This document shows, piece by piece, positions 1 through 7,967 of a stretch of DNA of 64,000 nt. The position numbers and the translations under genes are program-made. The notes under the pieces were generated by a model. The model worked only from the letters and a program-made list of their open reading frames with translations, was not told where the DNA came from and did no database searches. The first letter of the stretch is position 1, and each line of letters starts with the position of its first letter. Source of the stretch: Bacteroidales bacterium (GTDB taxonomy: Bacteria > Bacteroidota > Bacteroidia > Bacteroidales > Lentimicrobiaceae); contig JADJEQ010000019.1 in the NCBI GenBank assembly GCA_016709025.1, positions 186,001 through 250,000 of the forward strand. The letters are read 5' to 3'.

Positions 1-15
1 TGAAAGAAAATCAAC

Positions 16-459
16 ATGTTCACTTATCCATATCCAAGGCCGGCAGTCACTGTTGATGCCCTTGTTTTCAGAACATCAGGAAACGAAACTGAAGTATTAC
101 TGATAAAGAGGGGAAATCCTCCTTTTAAGGGATTGTGGGCCGCTCCCGGTGGATTTATTGATATGGACGAGACGCCGGAGGATGCCGCAAAGCGCGAATT
201 GGCTGAAGAAACCGGAATCACCGGAATTGAGTTATTTCAATATCACACTTACGGGGCTGTTGACCGTGATCCGCGACACCGGACCATATCCATTGCATAT
301 GCCGGAATGCTTAATGATACGGATCAGGTTGCCACCGGTGGAGATGATGCCGCCGAAGCTGCCTGGTTTCCTGTCGGAAAGTTGCCACCACTGGCGTTTG
401 ATCACGATCAGGTAGTTGCCGGTGCGATATTATTTGGGAGGGACAGGGGTTGGTTTTAA
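16..459 (+). CDS. Nudix hydrolase
   Basis: This is a 147-residue single-domain Nudix protein that would hydrolyse a nucleoside diphosphate linked to another moiety. The Nudix box is complete at residues 46-68: G46, then E52, R60-E61, E64-E65 and G67, matching GX5EX7REUXEEXGU, so metal-dependent catalysis is expected. The N-terminal strand (about residues 9-33) and the KG-LWA-PGG entry are typical of ADP-ribose/NADH pyrophosphatase-like Nudix proteins. The substrate cannot be read from the sequence. It stands alone, and the next gene lies on the other strand. Confidence 0.93.
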   Translation: MFTYPYPRPAVTVDALVFRTSGNETEVLLIKRGNPPFKGLWAAPGGFIDMDETPEDAAKRELAEETGITGIELFQYHTYGAVDRDPRHRTISIAYAGMLNDTDQVATGGDDAAEAAWFPVGKLPPLAFDHDQVVAGAILFGRDRGWF

Positions 460-500
460 GCCCTGTAAATTATTAAACCCAATCATTATCAGTAATAGAA

Positions 501-1133
501 TCAAGAAATCCAGGCAAACATAGTTTCTTTAACAATCCATTTTCCGTCCACTTTCTCAAGGATCAAATAGAATCCTGCCCCACTTAGTCCACCAATCGAA
601 CTGCTATAATAAACAAATCCCTTTGTCTTGTCACTATTTAGTCCTGGTCGTGAAATTTTTATAAGTGGTTTTGCACCAAAGATTTTATGATAATTTTCCC
701 AACCACCCTGTTTAAAAATAATTTCAATTTCTTTTGCGGATACATATTTTACTTCCCCTGGAAAATCACGAATAGAATCGATCTGAAGCCTTGATTTATT
801 TTTAACAATGAAATCCTGATAGGAATCATTGTCGAGTGAGGGTAATCCATTTGTTTCATTTTTAAATCTGCTAAATGAATCTACCTTAGGGTCAAATAGA
901 TAGGTCTCTGTTTCATTGATCAATATTATGTCAGGAACTTTGCATGTCCTGATTTCCTTAATCTTACCTTTTCGGGTAAATACGGTATCATTTGGTAAAG
1001 ATTTAATCTCGCTTTTTATCAATGCTGAAATTATCTCATTTTCAATATCTATTTGTCCGAATCCAATCAGAGTAGTCAGATTCAAGGTAATAACTATCAG
1101 TATTTTCAAGTATCTCATGGAGATATTGTTCAA
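501..1133 (-). CDS. Hypothetical secreted protein
   Basis: I do not recognise the family of this 210-residue protein. The N-terminus has a hydrophobic signal-like stretch (about residues 9-25) ending before a GQ, the usual Bacteroidota signal-peptidase context. The start could be at residue 1 or at the second Met (residue 6, near position 1118). The mature part is rich in Lys, Asp and Ser with no clear catalytic motif, and the C-terminal third (GKWIVKET-like) resembles small NTF2-like or DUF-type secreted proteins only vaguely. The gene is visibly more AT-rich than its neighbours and is flanked by unrelated genes, so it may be an acquired accessory gene. Confidence 0.75.
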   Translation of the reverse strand: MNNISMRYLKILIVITLNLTTLIGFGQIDIENEIISALIKSEIKSLPNDTVFTRKGKIKEIRTCKVPDIILINETETYLFDPKVDSFSRFKNETNGLPSLDNDSYQDFIVKNKSRLQIDSIRDFPGEVKYVSAKEIEIIFKQGGWENYHKIFGAKPLIKISRPGLNSDKTKGFVYYSSSIGGLSGAGFYLILEKVDGKWIVKETMFAWIS

Positions 1134-1155
1134 TTAGTCAAAACTATCAGGATAA

Positions 1156-1812
1156 CTAATCTTGTTTTAGTTCATCAAGAATCGCCTGAACAATATTTTC
1201 GGCCCCTTCTGCAATTTGAACAATATCTGCATCCAGCATATAACAAGGTGTGGTGAAGATTGGCCGGTGTGAATCGCGGATTACTTCTCCATGATTGGAA
1301 GTAATGTGTCTTGACCCGGTTTTTTCAATATTCTTTGCATCAGAAGGACTATTTCCAAGGGTAACTTCAACATTGCCAAGTACTTTCGCAAGCAGAACAG
1401 GCGAAATGCACAAAGCGCCGATGGGCTTTTTCAACGAAACCATATCCTTTACAGCTTTCTCAACTTCTGCATTGACGCTACAGTCGGGACCATCAAAAGC
1501 CCAGGAGCAGAGATTCTTGGCTACACCAAACCCACCAGGGAAAATGAGTGCATCAAAATCGCGTGCATTAAAAGCACTGAGAGGTTTAATTCTGCCTCTT
1601 GCTATACGGGCAGACTCAACCAACACATTGCGGGTTTCGGGCATTTCTTTGCCGGTAAGGTGGTTAACCACATGGTGTTGGGAAATATCTGGTGCAAATA
1701 TTTCGTAATCTGCACCGTTCTTTTTAATAGAAAGCAGGGTGAGGGTCGCTTCGTGTATTTCGGCTCCATCAAAAACCCCGCATCCGGCGAGTACCACGGC
1801 AAATTTTTTCAT
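1156..1812 (-). CDS. elbB: ElbB-like DJ-1/PfpI superfamily glyoxalase
   Basis: This 218-residue protein matches the ElbB (sigma cross-reacting protein 27A) branch of the DJ-1/PfpI superfamily. The start VVLAGCGVFDGAEIHE, the motif FPGGFGVAKNLC (about residues 91-102) and the nucleophile-elbow Cys135 in GALCISP are all diagnostic. E. coli ElbB has glyoxalase activity and was linked to isoprenoid production. The length is normal for the family and Met1 immediately precedes the first beta strand. It is monocistronic, convergent with nothing close, and separated from the next plus-strand gene by about 140 bp. Confidence 0.9.
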   Translation of the reverse strand: MKKFAVVLAGCGVFDGAEIHEATLTLLSIKKNGADYEIFAPDISQHHVVNHLTGKEMPETRNVLVESARIARGRIKPLSAFNARDFDALIFPGGFGVAKNLCSWAFDGPDCSVNAEVEKAVKDMVSLKKPIGALCISPVLLAKVLGNVEVTLGNSPSDAKNIEKTGSRHITSNHGEVIRDSHRPIFTTPCYMLDADIVQIAEGAENIVQAILDELKQD

Positions 1813-1953
1813 AACATTGAATGTTAACTGGTTCTGAAAATTCAGGATTCATCAGGATAAACCTATACTGAATACATCAAAAATAAGCAAATTCGCAGGC
1901 TTTAAAGAATACCTGCCCTAAAATTGTTAATTTTATCAAATAATTGCAGTTTT

Positions 1954-2634
1954 ATGTGCGGGAGATTTTCATTAACTACTGAAGAACAGCGGCTGAACGA
2001 TTTTTTCAGGTTGGCCGGAGGAAGCGAGCCCTATGTGCCGCGCTACAATGGAGCGCCAACACAGAGCCTGGCGGTTATTACTGCCTCAGAACCACATCGG
2101 TTGCAATTCTTCAGGTGGGGTTTGGTGCCTTACTGGTCGAAGGAAGTGTCCAGGTCTACCCCGGTAATCAATGCCAGGGCTGAGAGCCTGGATGAAAAAC
2201 CTATGTTCAGACAACCATTTAAAAAACGAAGATGCCTGGTTCCCGCCGATGGGTTTTACGAATGGGTTCATTCGGGTAAGAAACAGCCCTTCCGCTTTCA
2301 GATGAAGGATGAATCCCCTTTTGCAATGGCTGGTATATGGGATCAATGGGGCCGTGAACCAGGAAAAGCACTGTTTTCCTTTGCAATAATTACCACATCC
2401 CCCAATAAACTGATGGAACCCATCCACAACCGGATGCCTGTAATTCTGGCGAAAGAGAATTATAAAGCATGGCTTGACAGCAGCAATGAAAATGAGTTAC
2501 TTGAAATGCTCAGGCCTTTTCCTGAAAACAGAATGAAGGCATACAAAGTCAGTGACAAGGTAAACTCTGTAAAGTCTGAAGGACCGGAGCTGTTTAAACC
2601 GTTGGAAGAAGCCGATTTGTTTTCATTAAAATAG
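1954..2634 (+). CDS. SOS response-associated peptidase family protein (YedK/HMCES-like)
   Basis: The protein belongs to the SRAP family, which forms a thiazolidine crosslink with abasic sites in single-stranded DNA and shields them. I place the start at the ATG at 1954, not at an upstream TTG, because catalysis needs Cys at position 2 after Met removal, and this start gives MCGRF. From that start the expected residues are present: Cys2, Asn73 and Arg75 (VINARAES), Glu103 (DGFYEW) and His158 (IHNRMPVIL). The length of about 226 residues is normal. No LexA-like box was identified upstream. Confidence 0.93.
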   Translation: MCGRFSLTTEEQRLNDFFRLAGGSEPYVPRYNGAPTQSLAVITASEPHRLQFFRWGLVPYWSKEVSRSTPVINARAESLDEKPMFRQPFKKRRCLVPADGFYEWVHSGKKQPFRFQMKDESPFAMAGIWDQWGREPGKALFSFAIITTSPNKLMEPIHNRMPVILAKENYKAWLDSSNENELLEMLRPFPENRMKAYKVSDKVNSVKSEGPELFKPLEEADLFSLK

Positions 2635-2720
2635 CTTGTCTGAAAGATGGCATAAAAATCAGCATCAGTGAATAATGCGGCACATGTTTTGCGCGTTATT
2701 AAGTTTATATCCGTTAAAAG

Positions 2721-3251
2721 ATGAGCATAAAGAAACTTCTATTATTGATCACCCTGGTTCCTTTGTCATTTTCCTCATGCAAGAAGTATGAAGATTATCC
2801 GCCTGAACCTACCATTGAATTCATGGATTTTACGCTTCTCCGCGATGATCAGGGTATAGACCAGCGGGGGGTTCTCAGGTTTTCGTTTGCCGATGGTGAT
2901 GGGAATATCGGGCTACTTGCTACCGATACACTTCCTCCGTATGATTATAATCTCTTTGTCAGCTATTTCGAAAGACAGAATGGTGTTTTTAAGGAAATTT
3001 TTCTGGTAACCCCCAATTACATCAATGACTCAACGATTGTTTATGATACCGCAACTTTCAACGGACGTATTCCTATTCTTATGCCGGCAGGGAAGAACAA
3101 AGCCATTAGTGGTGAAATTGAAGACACCCTGTTTGTAAACAACCCGCTTTCCACATTCGATACCATTATGTTCGAAGTGTATATTCAGGACAGAAAACTG
3201 AATAAAAGCAATACAATCCAAACTCCACCCATTGTTGTTAAAAAGCAATAA
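2721..3251 (+). CDS. Hypothetical lipoprotein
   Basis: This 176-residue protein has a lipoprotein signal peptide: Lys-rich start, hydrophobic stretch at residues 6-17 and a lipobox ending in Cys19 (SFSSC). After the Cys comes KKYEDYPPEP, without a clear surface-export acidic patch. The mature part looks like an all-beta periplasmic or surface domain, with DGDGNIGL near residues 54-61 possibly binding calcium. The family is common in Bacteroidota but functionally uncharacterised as far as I can tell. It is first in a tight same-strand run with the next two genes (2-bp gap, then an 8-bp overlap), which suggests an envelope-related operon. Confidence 0.8.
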   Translation: MSIKKLLLLITLVPLSFSSCKKYEDYPPEPTIEFMDFTLLRDDQGIDQRGVLRFSFADGDGNIGLLATDTLPPYDYNLFVSYFERQNGVFKEIFLVTPNYINDSTIVYDTATFNGRIPILMPAGKNKAISGEIEDTLFVNNPLSTFDTIMFEVYIQDRKLNKSNTIQTPPIVVKKQ

Positions 3252-3253
3252 TT

Positions 3254-3736
3254 ATGAAGCGAACTTTTATCAGTTTAATACTTCTGTTTTTGAGCGTGTT
3301 TTCAACACTTTATGCTCAGCCACGGCAGCTTAAGAGTTTTGATGAATTGTTAAATGCAGTAAAAGCAGGCGGTGAAGTAAAACTGGTTTTTCATTATGCA
3401 AAATGTGAATTGATTGCTGATAATGAAAAACAGGAAAAGGTGCCGGATGCAATTGGTGGAATGTCGTTGGATGTTTTTGAATATTTTGCACCAAATAGTG
3501 TCAAAAATAAGGAGGCTTTTCTGGTTGCTTCCGAGTCGAAACTGATACAAAATCCCAAAGGGGATGACTATGTATATAACTATGTAAAAGTCAGGTTAAG
3601 TGCCGATGGGAAAGTCAAAATTACAGCGAGGTACCTGAATCCGGAAAGCTTTAAGGTTCAGATGGATGAAAATTTTTTCGGAACCATCAACGATGGTGAA
3701 AACGAAGGTGGTATATTCCTTTATGTAAATGAGTAA
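3254..3736 (+). CDS. VirK-like secreted protein
   Basis: This 160-residue protein has a clear signal peptide (residues 1-21, cleavage after YAQ). The first mature segment, SFDELLNAVKAGGEVKLVFHY followed shortly by a Cys, resembles the start of VirK-family (PF06903-type) proteins, in which a short helix is followed by a beta strand and a conserved Cys. The remainder is beta-rich and ends in GGIFLYVNE. The assignment rests on pattern memory, not an alignment. It sits between a lipoprotein gene and a DUF218 gene, with close spacing on both sides, so co-transcription is likely. Confidence 0.65.
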   Translation: MKRTFISLILLFLSVFSTLYAQPRQLKSFDELLNAVKAGGEVKLVFHYAKCELIADNEKQEKVPDAIGGMSLDVFEYFAPNSVKNKEAFLVASESKLIQNPKGDDYVYNYVKVRLSADGKVKITARYLNPESFKVQMDENFFGTINDGENEGGIFLYVNE

Positions 3737-4448
3737 AAGAGGCAGATCATTTGGCCGGTTAGCCAGAATATTCCTGCTTTCCGGAGGTTTTGTTTTTGTC
3801 TTAATGATTCTGCTGGCCTTTACCACAATTCCTTTTTGGGCATACTACGGGCTGGCAACCGGATACAGCAAAACCGAAAAAGCTCCGGAAAACATTATAA
3901 TGCTCGCCGGAGCCGGAATTCCGAGTGAAAACGGACTTATAAGGGCTTATTACACGGCCAAAATAGCCCGGCAATGTCCGGATGCCCTGATAATCATCGC
4001 AGCTCCGGGACGAATCAATGACAGTCTCGGGGATCCCAGGCGGATTGCCTCGGAATTGGAACTCAGGGGTGTAAGCCATAAGAAAATCCGTTATGCGGTC
4101 AATGGGAAGAACACCAGGGGGCAGGCTCTTGAAATTGGTTCTATGATTCCGGAAAATGAGCATTCCCGGCCGATCACCCTCGTAACTTCTCCCGAGCATA
4201 TTAAGCGGGCTGTCTTGAGTTTTCGTAAATGTGGTTTTACCAACATTACCGGATTGCCGGCATTCGAATCTTCGCTTGAAATGGATCTGACTTTTAATGA
4301 CAAAGACCTTAAAGGAAATAGAATAGCTCCGCCCATTGGTGGAAACCTGCAGGTCAGATACCAGTTCTGGAACCATCTGAAATATGAAATCATCGTGATC
4401 AGGGAGTATTTTGCATTGTCCTATTATAAGCTCAGGGGGTGGATCTGA
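3729..4448 (+). CDS. DUF218 / SanA-YdcF-ElyC family membrane protein
   Basis: A 239-residue protein with one N-terminal membrane helix (about residues 17-40) followed by a DUF218 domain (about 50-200). Supporting segments are NIIMLAGAG, then NTRGQALEIGSM and the TSPEHIKRAV segment, which matches the conserved TS..H.RRA motif of SanA/YdcF/ElyC proteins. Those relatives act in envelope integrity and lipid-carrier metabolism, so a cell-envelope role is inferred. The gene starts 8 bp inside the preceding reading frame, consistent with translational coupling. The mrdA gene follows after about 200 bp. Confidence 0.82.
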   Translation: MSKRGRSFGRLARIFLLSGGFVFVLMILLAFTTIPFWAYYGLATGYSKTEKAPENIIMLAGAGIPSENGLIRAYYTAKIARQCPDALIIIAAPGRINDSLGDPRRIASELELRGVSHKKIRYAVNGKNTRGQALEIGSMIPENEHSRPITLVTSPEHIKRAVLSFRKCGFTNITGLPAFESSLEMDLTFNDKDLKGNRIAPPIGGNLQVRYQFWNHLKYEIIVIREYFALSYYKLRGWI

Positions 4449-4617
4449 TTCAGACGGTTGTGCATTATCCCGTAATCTGAAGATGTTTTTTCGGGAATCA
4501 AAAACACTTATTAGTGGCATAATATGCACATAAGCCAATATTTAGCAGCCTTCCATAATATTCCTAATTAGTTCATCACACTTCCTGTTTTGCTGTTAGG
4601 CGTACCCTGTTAATCAG

Positions 4618-4638
4618 TAAATTTGCGGTAGCAAATTT
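4618..4638 (+). promoter_or_regulatory. Candidate -7 box within a perfect hairpin upstream of mrdA
   Basis: TAAATTTG at 4618-4625 fits the Bacteroidota -7 consensus TANNTTTG. It lies inside a perfect inverted repeat: AAATTTGC (4619-4626), loop GGTA, GCAAATTT (4631-4638), ending 18 bp before the mrdA start. No good -33 TTTG occurs at the expected 19-bp spacing, so the promoter call is tentative. The palindrome could be an operator or an RNA hairpin over the leader. Confidence 0.4.
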
Positions 4639-4656
4639 AATCCTGCAGGGAGCCCG

Positions 4657-6459
4657 ATGGCGAACAGAACACTCGCTTCACGAAAACAAACCGTAATAGC
4701 CATATTTCTGGTAATTGGATTCATCTACCTTGTCAGGTTATTCTATATACAGGTTATCGACAAGAGCTATACCCTGTCGGCCAATAACAATGTACTTCGT
4801 TATGTTACCCAATATCCTGCACGTGGGCTGATTTACGACCGCAATGGGAAACTGTTGGTATACAATGAAGCAGTATATGATCTCATGGTGTTGCCCAGGC
4901 AGGTAAAAGAAATTGATACTGCTGAATTCTGCCGTCTCCTCGAAATTACCCGGGAAGGGTTTATCGAACGAATGGAAAAGGCAATGAATTACTCAAAGTA
5001 TAAGCCCAGCCTGTTTGAAAAACAGATTTCAAAAGAAACCTATGGCTACCTTGAGGAGAAAATGTACCGTTTCCCCGGGTTCTTCGTTCAACCCCGAACC
5101 ATCCGGTTTTATCCCAAGCCTATCGGGGCGCATTTATTTGGATATGTGGGTGAAGTTACCCAGGGATTAATTGACAAGAATCCCTATTATAGATCGGGTG
5201 ACTACATTGGTGTCAGCGGAATCGAAAAATCCTATGAAGAAGAGTTGAGGGGCATCAAGGGAATGAAAATCAGGATGGTAGACGTTCATAACCGTGAAGT
5301 AGGAAGTTTTCAGGAAGGCAGGTTTGATTCGGCAGCCATCATGGGGCAGGATCTTTATTTATCCATCGACGCCGACCTTCAGGAATATGGAGAACTCCTG
5401 ATGCAGGGTAAAATGGGCAGTGTGGTAGCCATTGAACCTTCAACCGGCGAAATACTGGCATTTTTGTCGAGTCCGGGTTATGATCCAAACCTGCTGGTGG
5501 GTCGTGTAAGGGGGAAAAATTTTAAATTGCTGTCAGGTGATCCTATTAAACCACTGCTAAACAGGGCTATGGCAGGGACTTATCCACCAGGCTCGACCTT
5601 TAAAATGGTAAACGACCTGGTTGGGCTTCAGGAGGGTTTACTGGATCTGGATACCCGGTACTCCTGTCAGGGAAAAACATCATCGCCCATCCGGTGTACA
5701 CATACCCATCAATCGCCCCTCAATGTGCTCGTTGCCATTCAGCAATCATGCAATCCCTTTCACTGGCAGGTTTTCAGGACAATTATTACAAATGGCGGAC
5801 AAGGAGGTATCCGCAATAATTATGTATCATGGCGTGATCATGTAATGAGCCTGGGATTCGGTCACAAACTTGGTACAGATCTGCAGTTTGAGCTTTCGGG
5901 AAACATCCCTTCTGCCGAAAAATTTGATGCCATTTATGGCAAAGGCCACTGGAATGCAATGACCGTAAGGTCTTTATCGATAGGGCAGGGAGAGATACTT
6001 GTGACACCGCTTCAATTGGCGAATTATGCCGCGGTTATGGCTAACCGGGGTTATTATATTGTTCCACATGTAGTTAAATCAATTGGTGAATTAAAGAAAA
6101 AATCAGGGGATTTCAATAAAGTTGTTTCTACAATTGATAAGTCGCATTTCGAAATAGCAGTTGAGGGGATGCGTCAGGTTGCAACTCTTGGAACAGCCCG
6201 ATGGTACCAGATAGACAGTGTTACGATGTGCGGCAAAACAGGAACTGCTGAGAACCCGCATGGAGACGACCATTCCCTGTTTATGGCTTTCGCCCCAGCC
6301 GACAATCCCCGGATCGCGATTGCTGTTATTATTGAAAATGCAGGGTTTGGCTCCTTATGGGCTTTACCCGTAGCTTCGCTCATGATAGAGAAGTATATCA
6401 CAGGTAAAGTTAACCGACCTGATGTTGAAGAAAAAATGTTAAATACCAAACTTTACTGA
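4657..6459 (+). CDS. mrdA: Penicillin-binding protein 2 (elongation-specific transpeptidase)
   Basis: This 600-residue class B penicillin-binding protein crosslinks peptidoglycan during cell elongation. It has one N-terminal membrane anchor (about residues 12-30), a dimerisation domain beginning with the PARGLIYDRNGKLL motif (54-68), and a transpeptidase domain. The active-site motifs are all present: Ser313-T-F-Lys316 after GTYPPG, Ser364-Cys-Asn366, and Lys527-Thr-Gly529. The length is typical of PBP2. Only three bases separate it from rodA, its known functional partner, so the two form an operon. The mreBCD genes that often precede this pair are not in the window. Confidence 0.97.
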   Translation: MANRTLASRKQTVIAIFLVIGFIYLVRLFYIQVIDKSYTLSANNNVLRYVTQYPARGLIYDRNGKLLVYNEAVYDLMVLPRQVKEIDTAEFCRLLEITREGFIERMEKAMNYSKYKPSLFEKQISKETYGYLEEKMYRFPGFFVQPRTIRFYPKPIGAHLFGYVGEVTQGLIDKNPYYRSGDYIGVSGIEKSYEEELRGIKGMKIRMVDVHNREVGSFQEGRFDSAAIMGQDLYLSIDADLQEYGELLMQGKMGSVVAIEPSTGEILAFLSSPGYDPNLLVGRVRGKNFKLLSGDPIKPLLNRAMAGTYPPGSTFKMVNDLVGLQEGLLDLDTRYSCQGKTSSPIRCTHTHQSPLNVLVAIQQSCNPFHWQVFRTIITNGGQGGIRNNYVSWRDHVMSLGFGHKLGTDLQFELSGNIPSAEKFDAIYGKGHWNAMTVRSLSIGQGEILVTPLQLANYAAVMANRGYYIVPHVVKSIGELKKKSGDFNKVVSTIDKSHFEIAVEGMRQVATLGTARWYQIDSVTMCGKTGTAENPHGDDHSLFMAFAPADNPRIAIAVIIENAGFGSLWALPVASLMIEKYITGKVNRPDVEEKMLNTKLY

Positions 6460-6462
6460 TTC

Positions 6463-7722
6463 GTGCGCGAACGAAAAAACATATTCAACAACATCGACTG
6501 GACACTCGTTGTATTGTACCTGATCATGGTTCTTTTGGGATGGGTGAATATCTATGCTGCGGTATATAATGAAGATTACAGCAACATTTTTGACATTTCA
6601 CAAAGTTACGGCAGACAGATGATCTTCATTGCTTCATCATTGTTTCTGGCTTTGGTCATCTTGCTTACCGATGCTCGTTTTTTCAGCACTTTTGCTTATG
6701 CGATTTACGGTTTTACCATTTTCCTTCTGATTGTTGTGTTGGCAATAGGATCGGAAGTTTCCGGATCAAAATCATGGTTTCAGATCGGAAGTTTTGCTAT
6801 ACAACCGGCAGAATTTGCCAAGTTTGCCACCAACCTTGCCCTGGCACGCTTTTTCAGTGCCCAGCATATCAATATCAAAGATGTGCGGACAAGGTTACTG
6901 CCCCTGGTAATCCTTGGTCTACCCGCTTTACTTATCCTGATGCAGAATGATACCGGATCGGCACTGGTTTATGGCTCTTTTATTCTGGTGCTGTACCGCA
7001 TGGGTCTTTCAGGTAACTATCTGCTCGCCGGAGCTCTGGTTGTAGTAATTGCACTTACCACCCTGATGGTAGGGATTATTTATGTTATGGTACTGTTAAT
7101 AATCATGGCTGCAGTACTTTTCTTTTTTATGAAAAGAAACCGCCGAAATATTATAAATCTGGTTGCCATTCTTCTTTTAGGTATCGGATTCACTTATTCA
7201 GTTGAATATGCGGTTTCGAATTTCCTGGGAGAACACCAGAAAACCAGGATAAATGTATTGCTGGGAAAGCAGATTGACCTGAAGGGAGCGGGTTATAACG
7301 TAAATCAGTCAAAAATTGCGATCGGCTCCGGTGGTTTTACAGGGAAGGGATTTCTTAACGGAACGCAGACAAAATACAACTTTGTTCCTGAGCAAAGTAC
7401 CGATTTCATATTTTGTACTGTAGGCGAAGAATGGGGATTTCTGGGGTCGCTTGTTGTTATTTCATTGTTTATGACCATGTTGGTCAGAATTATTATGTTG
7501 GCTGAACGACAACGGTCTGATTTTAGCAAGATGTATGGATATGGGGTAGCTTCAATCATTTTCTTTCATTTCATGATAAATGTTGGAATGACCATCGGGC
7601 TTGTGCCTGTCATTGGAATCCCGTTGCCATTTTTTAGTTATGGGGGCTCTTCGCTCTGGGCCTTTACCATTTTGTTATTCATCTATATTAAACAGGATGC
7701 TAACAGGAATTCATTGCTTTAG
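6463..7722 (+). CDS. rodA: RodA peptidoglycan glycosyltransferase (SEDS family)
   Basis: A 419-residue polytopic SEDS protein with about ten membrane helices; RodA polymerises lipid II into glycan strands with PBP2. Typical segments are GSKSWFQIGSFAIQPAEFAK, the NDTGSALVY segment, and the C-terminal GIPLPFFSYGGSSLW motif. The GTG start at 6463, three bases after the mrdA stop, is chosen because it gives the family's usual short cytoplasmic lead before helix 1 (residues 12-30). The 3' end is intact even though a corrupted-looking homopolymer block begins 18 bp after the stop. Confidence 0.96.
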   Translation: MRERKNIFNNIDWTLVVLYLIMVLLGWVNIYAAVYNEDYSNIFDISQSYGRQMIFIASSLFLALVILLTDARFFSTFAYAIYGFTIFLLIVVLAIGSEVSGSKSWFQIGSFAIQPAEFAKFATNLALARFFSAQHINIKDVRTRLLPLVILGLPALLILMQNDTGSALVYGSFILVLYRMGLSGNYLLAGALVVVIALTTLMVGIIYVMVLLIIMAAVLFFFMKRNRRNIINLVAILLLGIGFTYSVEYAVSNFLGEHQKTRINVLLGKQIDLKGAGYNVNQSKIAIGSGGFTGKGFLNGTQTKYNFVPEQSTDFIFCTVGEEWGFLGSLVVISLFMTMLVRIIMLAERQRSDFSKMYGYGVASIIFFHFMINVGMTIGLVPVIGIPLPFFSYGGSSLWAFTILLFIYIKQDANRNSLL

Positions 7723-7740
7723 AGACTGTTTAAATTTCAA

Positions 7741-7918
7741 CCCCCCTTTCAGGGGGCCCCCCCGGGGGGGGGGGGGGGGGAAAAAAACAACAGGGGGGGG
7801 GGAAAGAACGGAAAAATTTGAAAAAAAAAAAAATTTTTTGGGGGGGGGTTCTCTGCGGGGGAAGGTGGGGGGCCCGCCGGGGGGGGGGGGGGCGGGGGAT
7901 TTAATAAAAAAAAAAAAA
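7741..7918. other. Homopolymer-dominated block, probable assembly artefact
   Basis: The interval between rodA and the ABC ATPase gene is almost entirely runs of G, C, A or T: seven C followed by seventeen G at 7757-7780, A runs around 7821-7833 and 7906-7918, and further G runs at 7793-7802, 7840-7848 and 7879-7892. Flanking DNA is ordinary coding sequence of normal composition. Open frames through it encode only Pro/Gly/Lys/Phe runs and are not credible. The first bases (CCCCC, TTTCA, GGGGG) could be a genuine hairpin end of the rodA transcript before the quality is lost. True length and content are unknown. Confidence 0.75.
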
Positions 7919-7967
7919 TCTTAGTCCTCAAATAATTAACCCAGACTGAATCAAATTGGCTTAACAG

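Noticed and set aside
3801..4538. 245-residue minus-strand frame opposite the DUF218 gene
   Set aside because: It is the antisense shadow of a well-supported gene with family motifs, and it has none itself.
7601..7931. Open frames on both strands running through the homopolymer block (107 and 60 residues)
   Set aside because: They encode Pro, Gly, Lys or Phe runs that come from homopolymers, and one begins inside rodA in another frame; no protein is supported.
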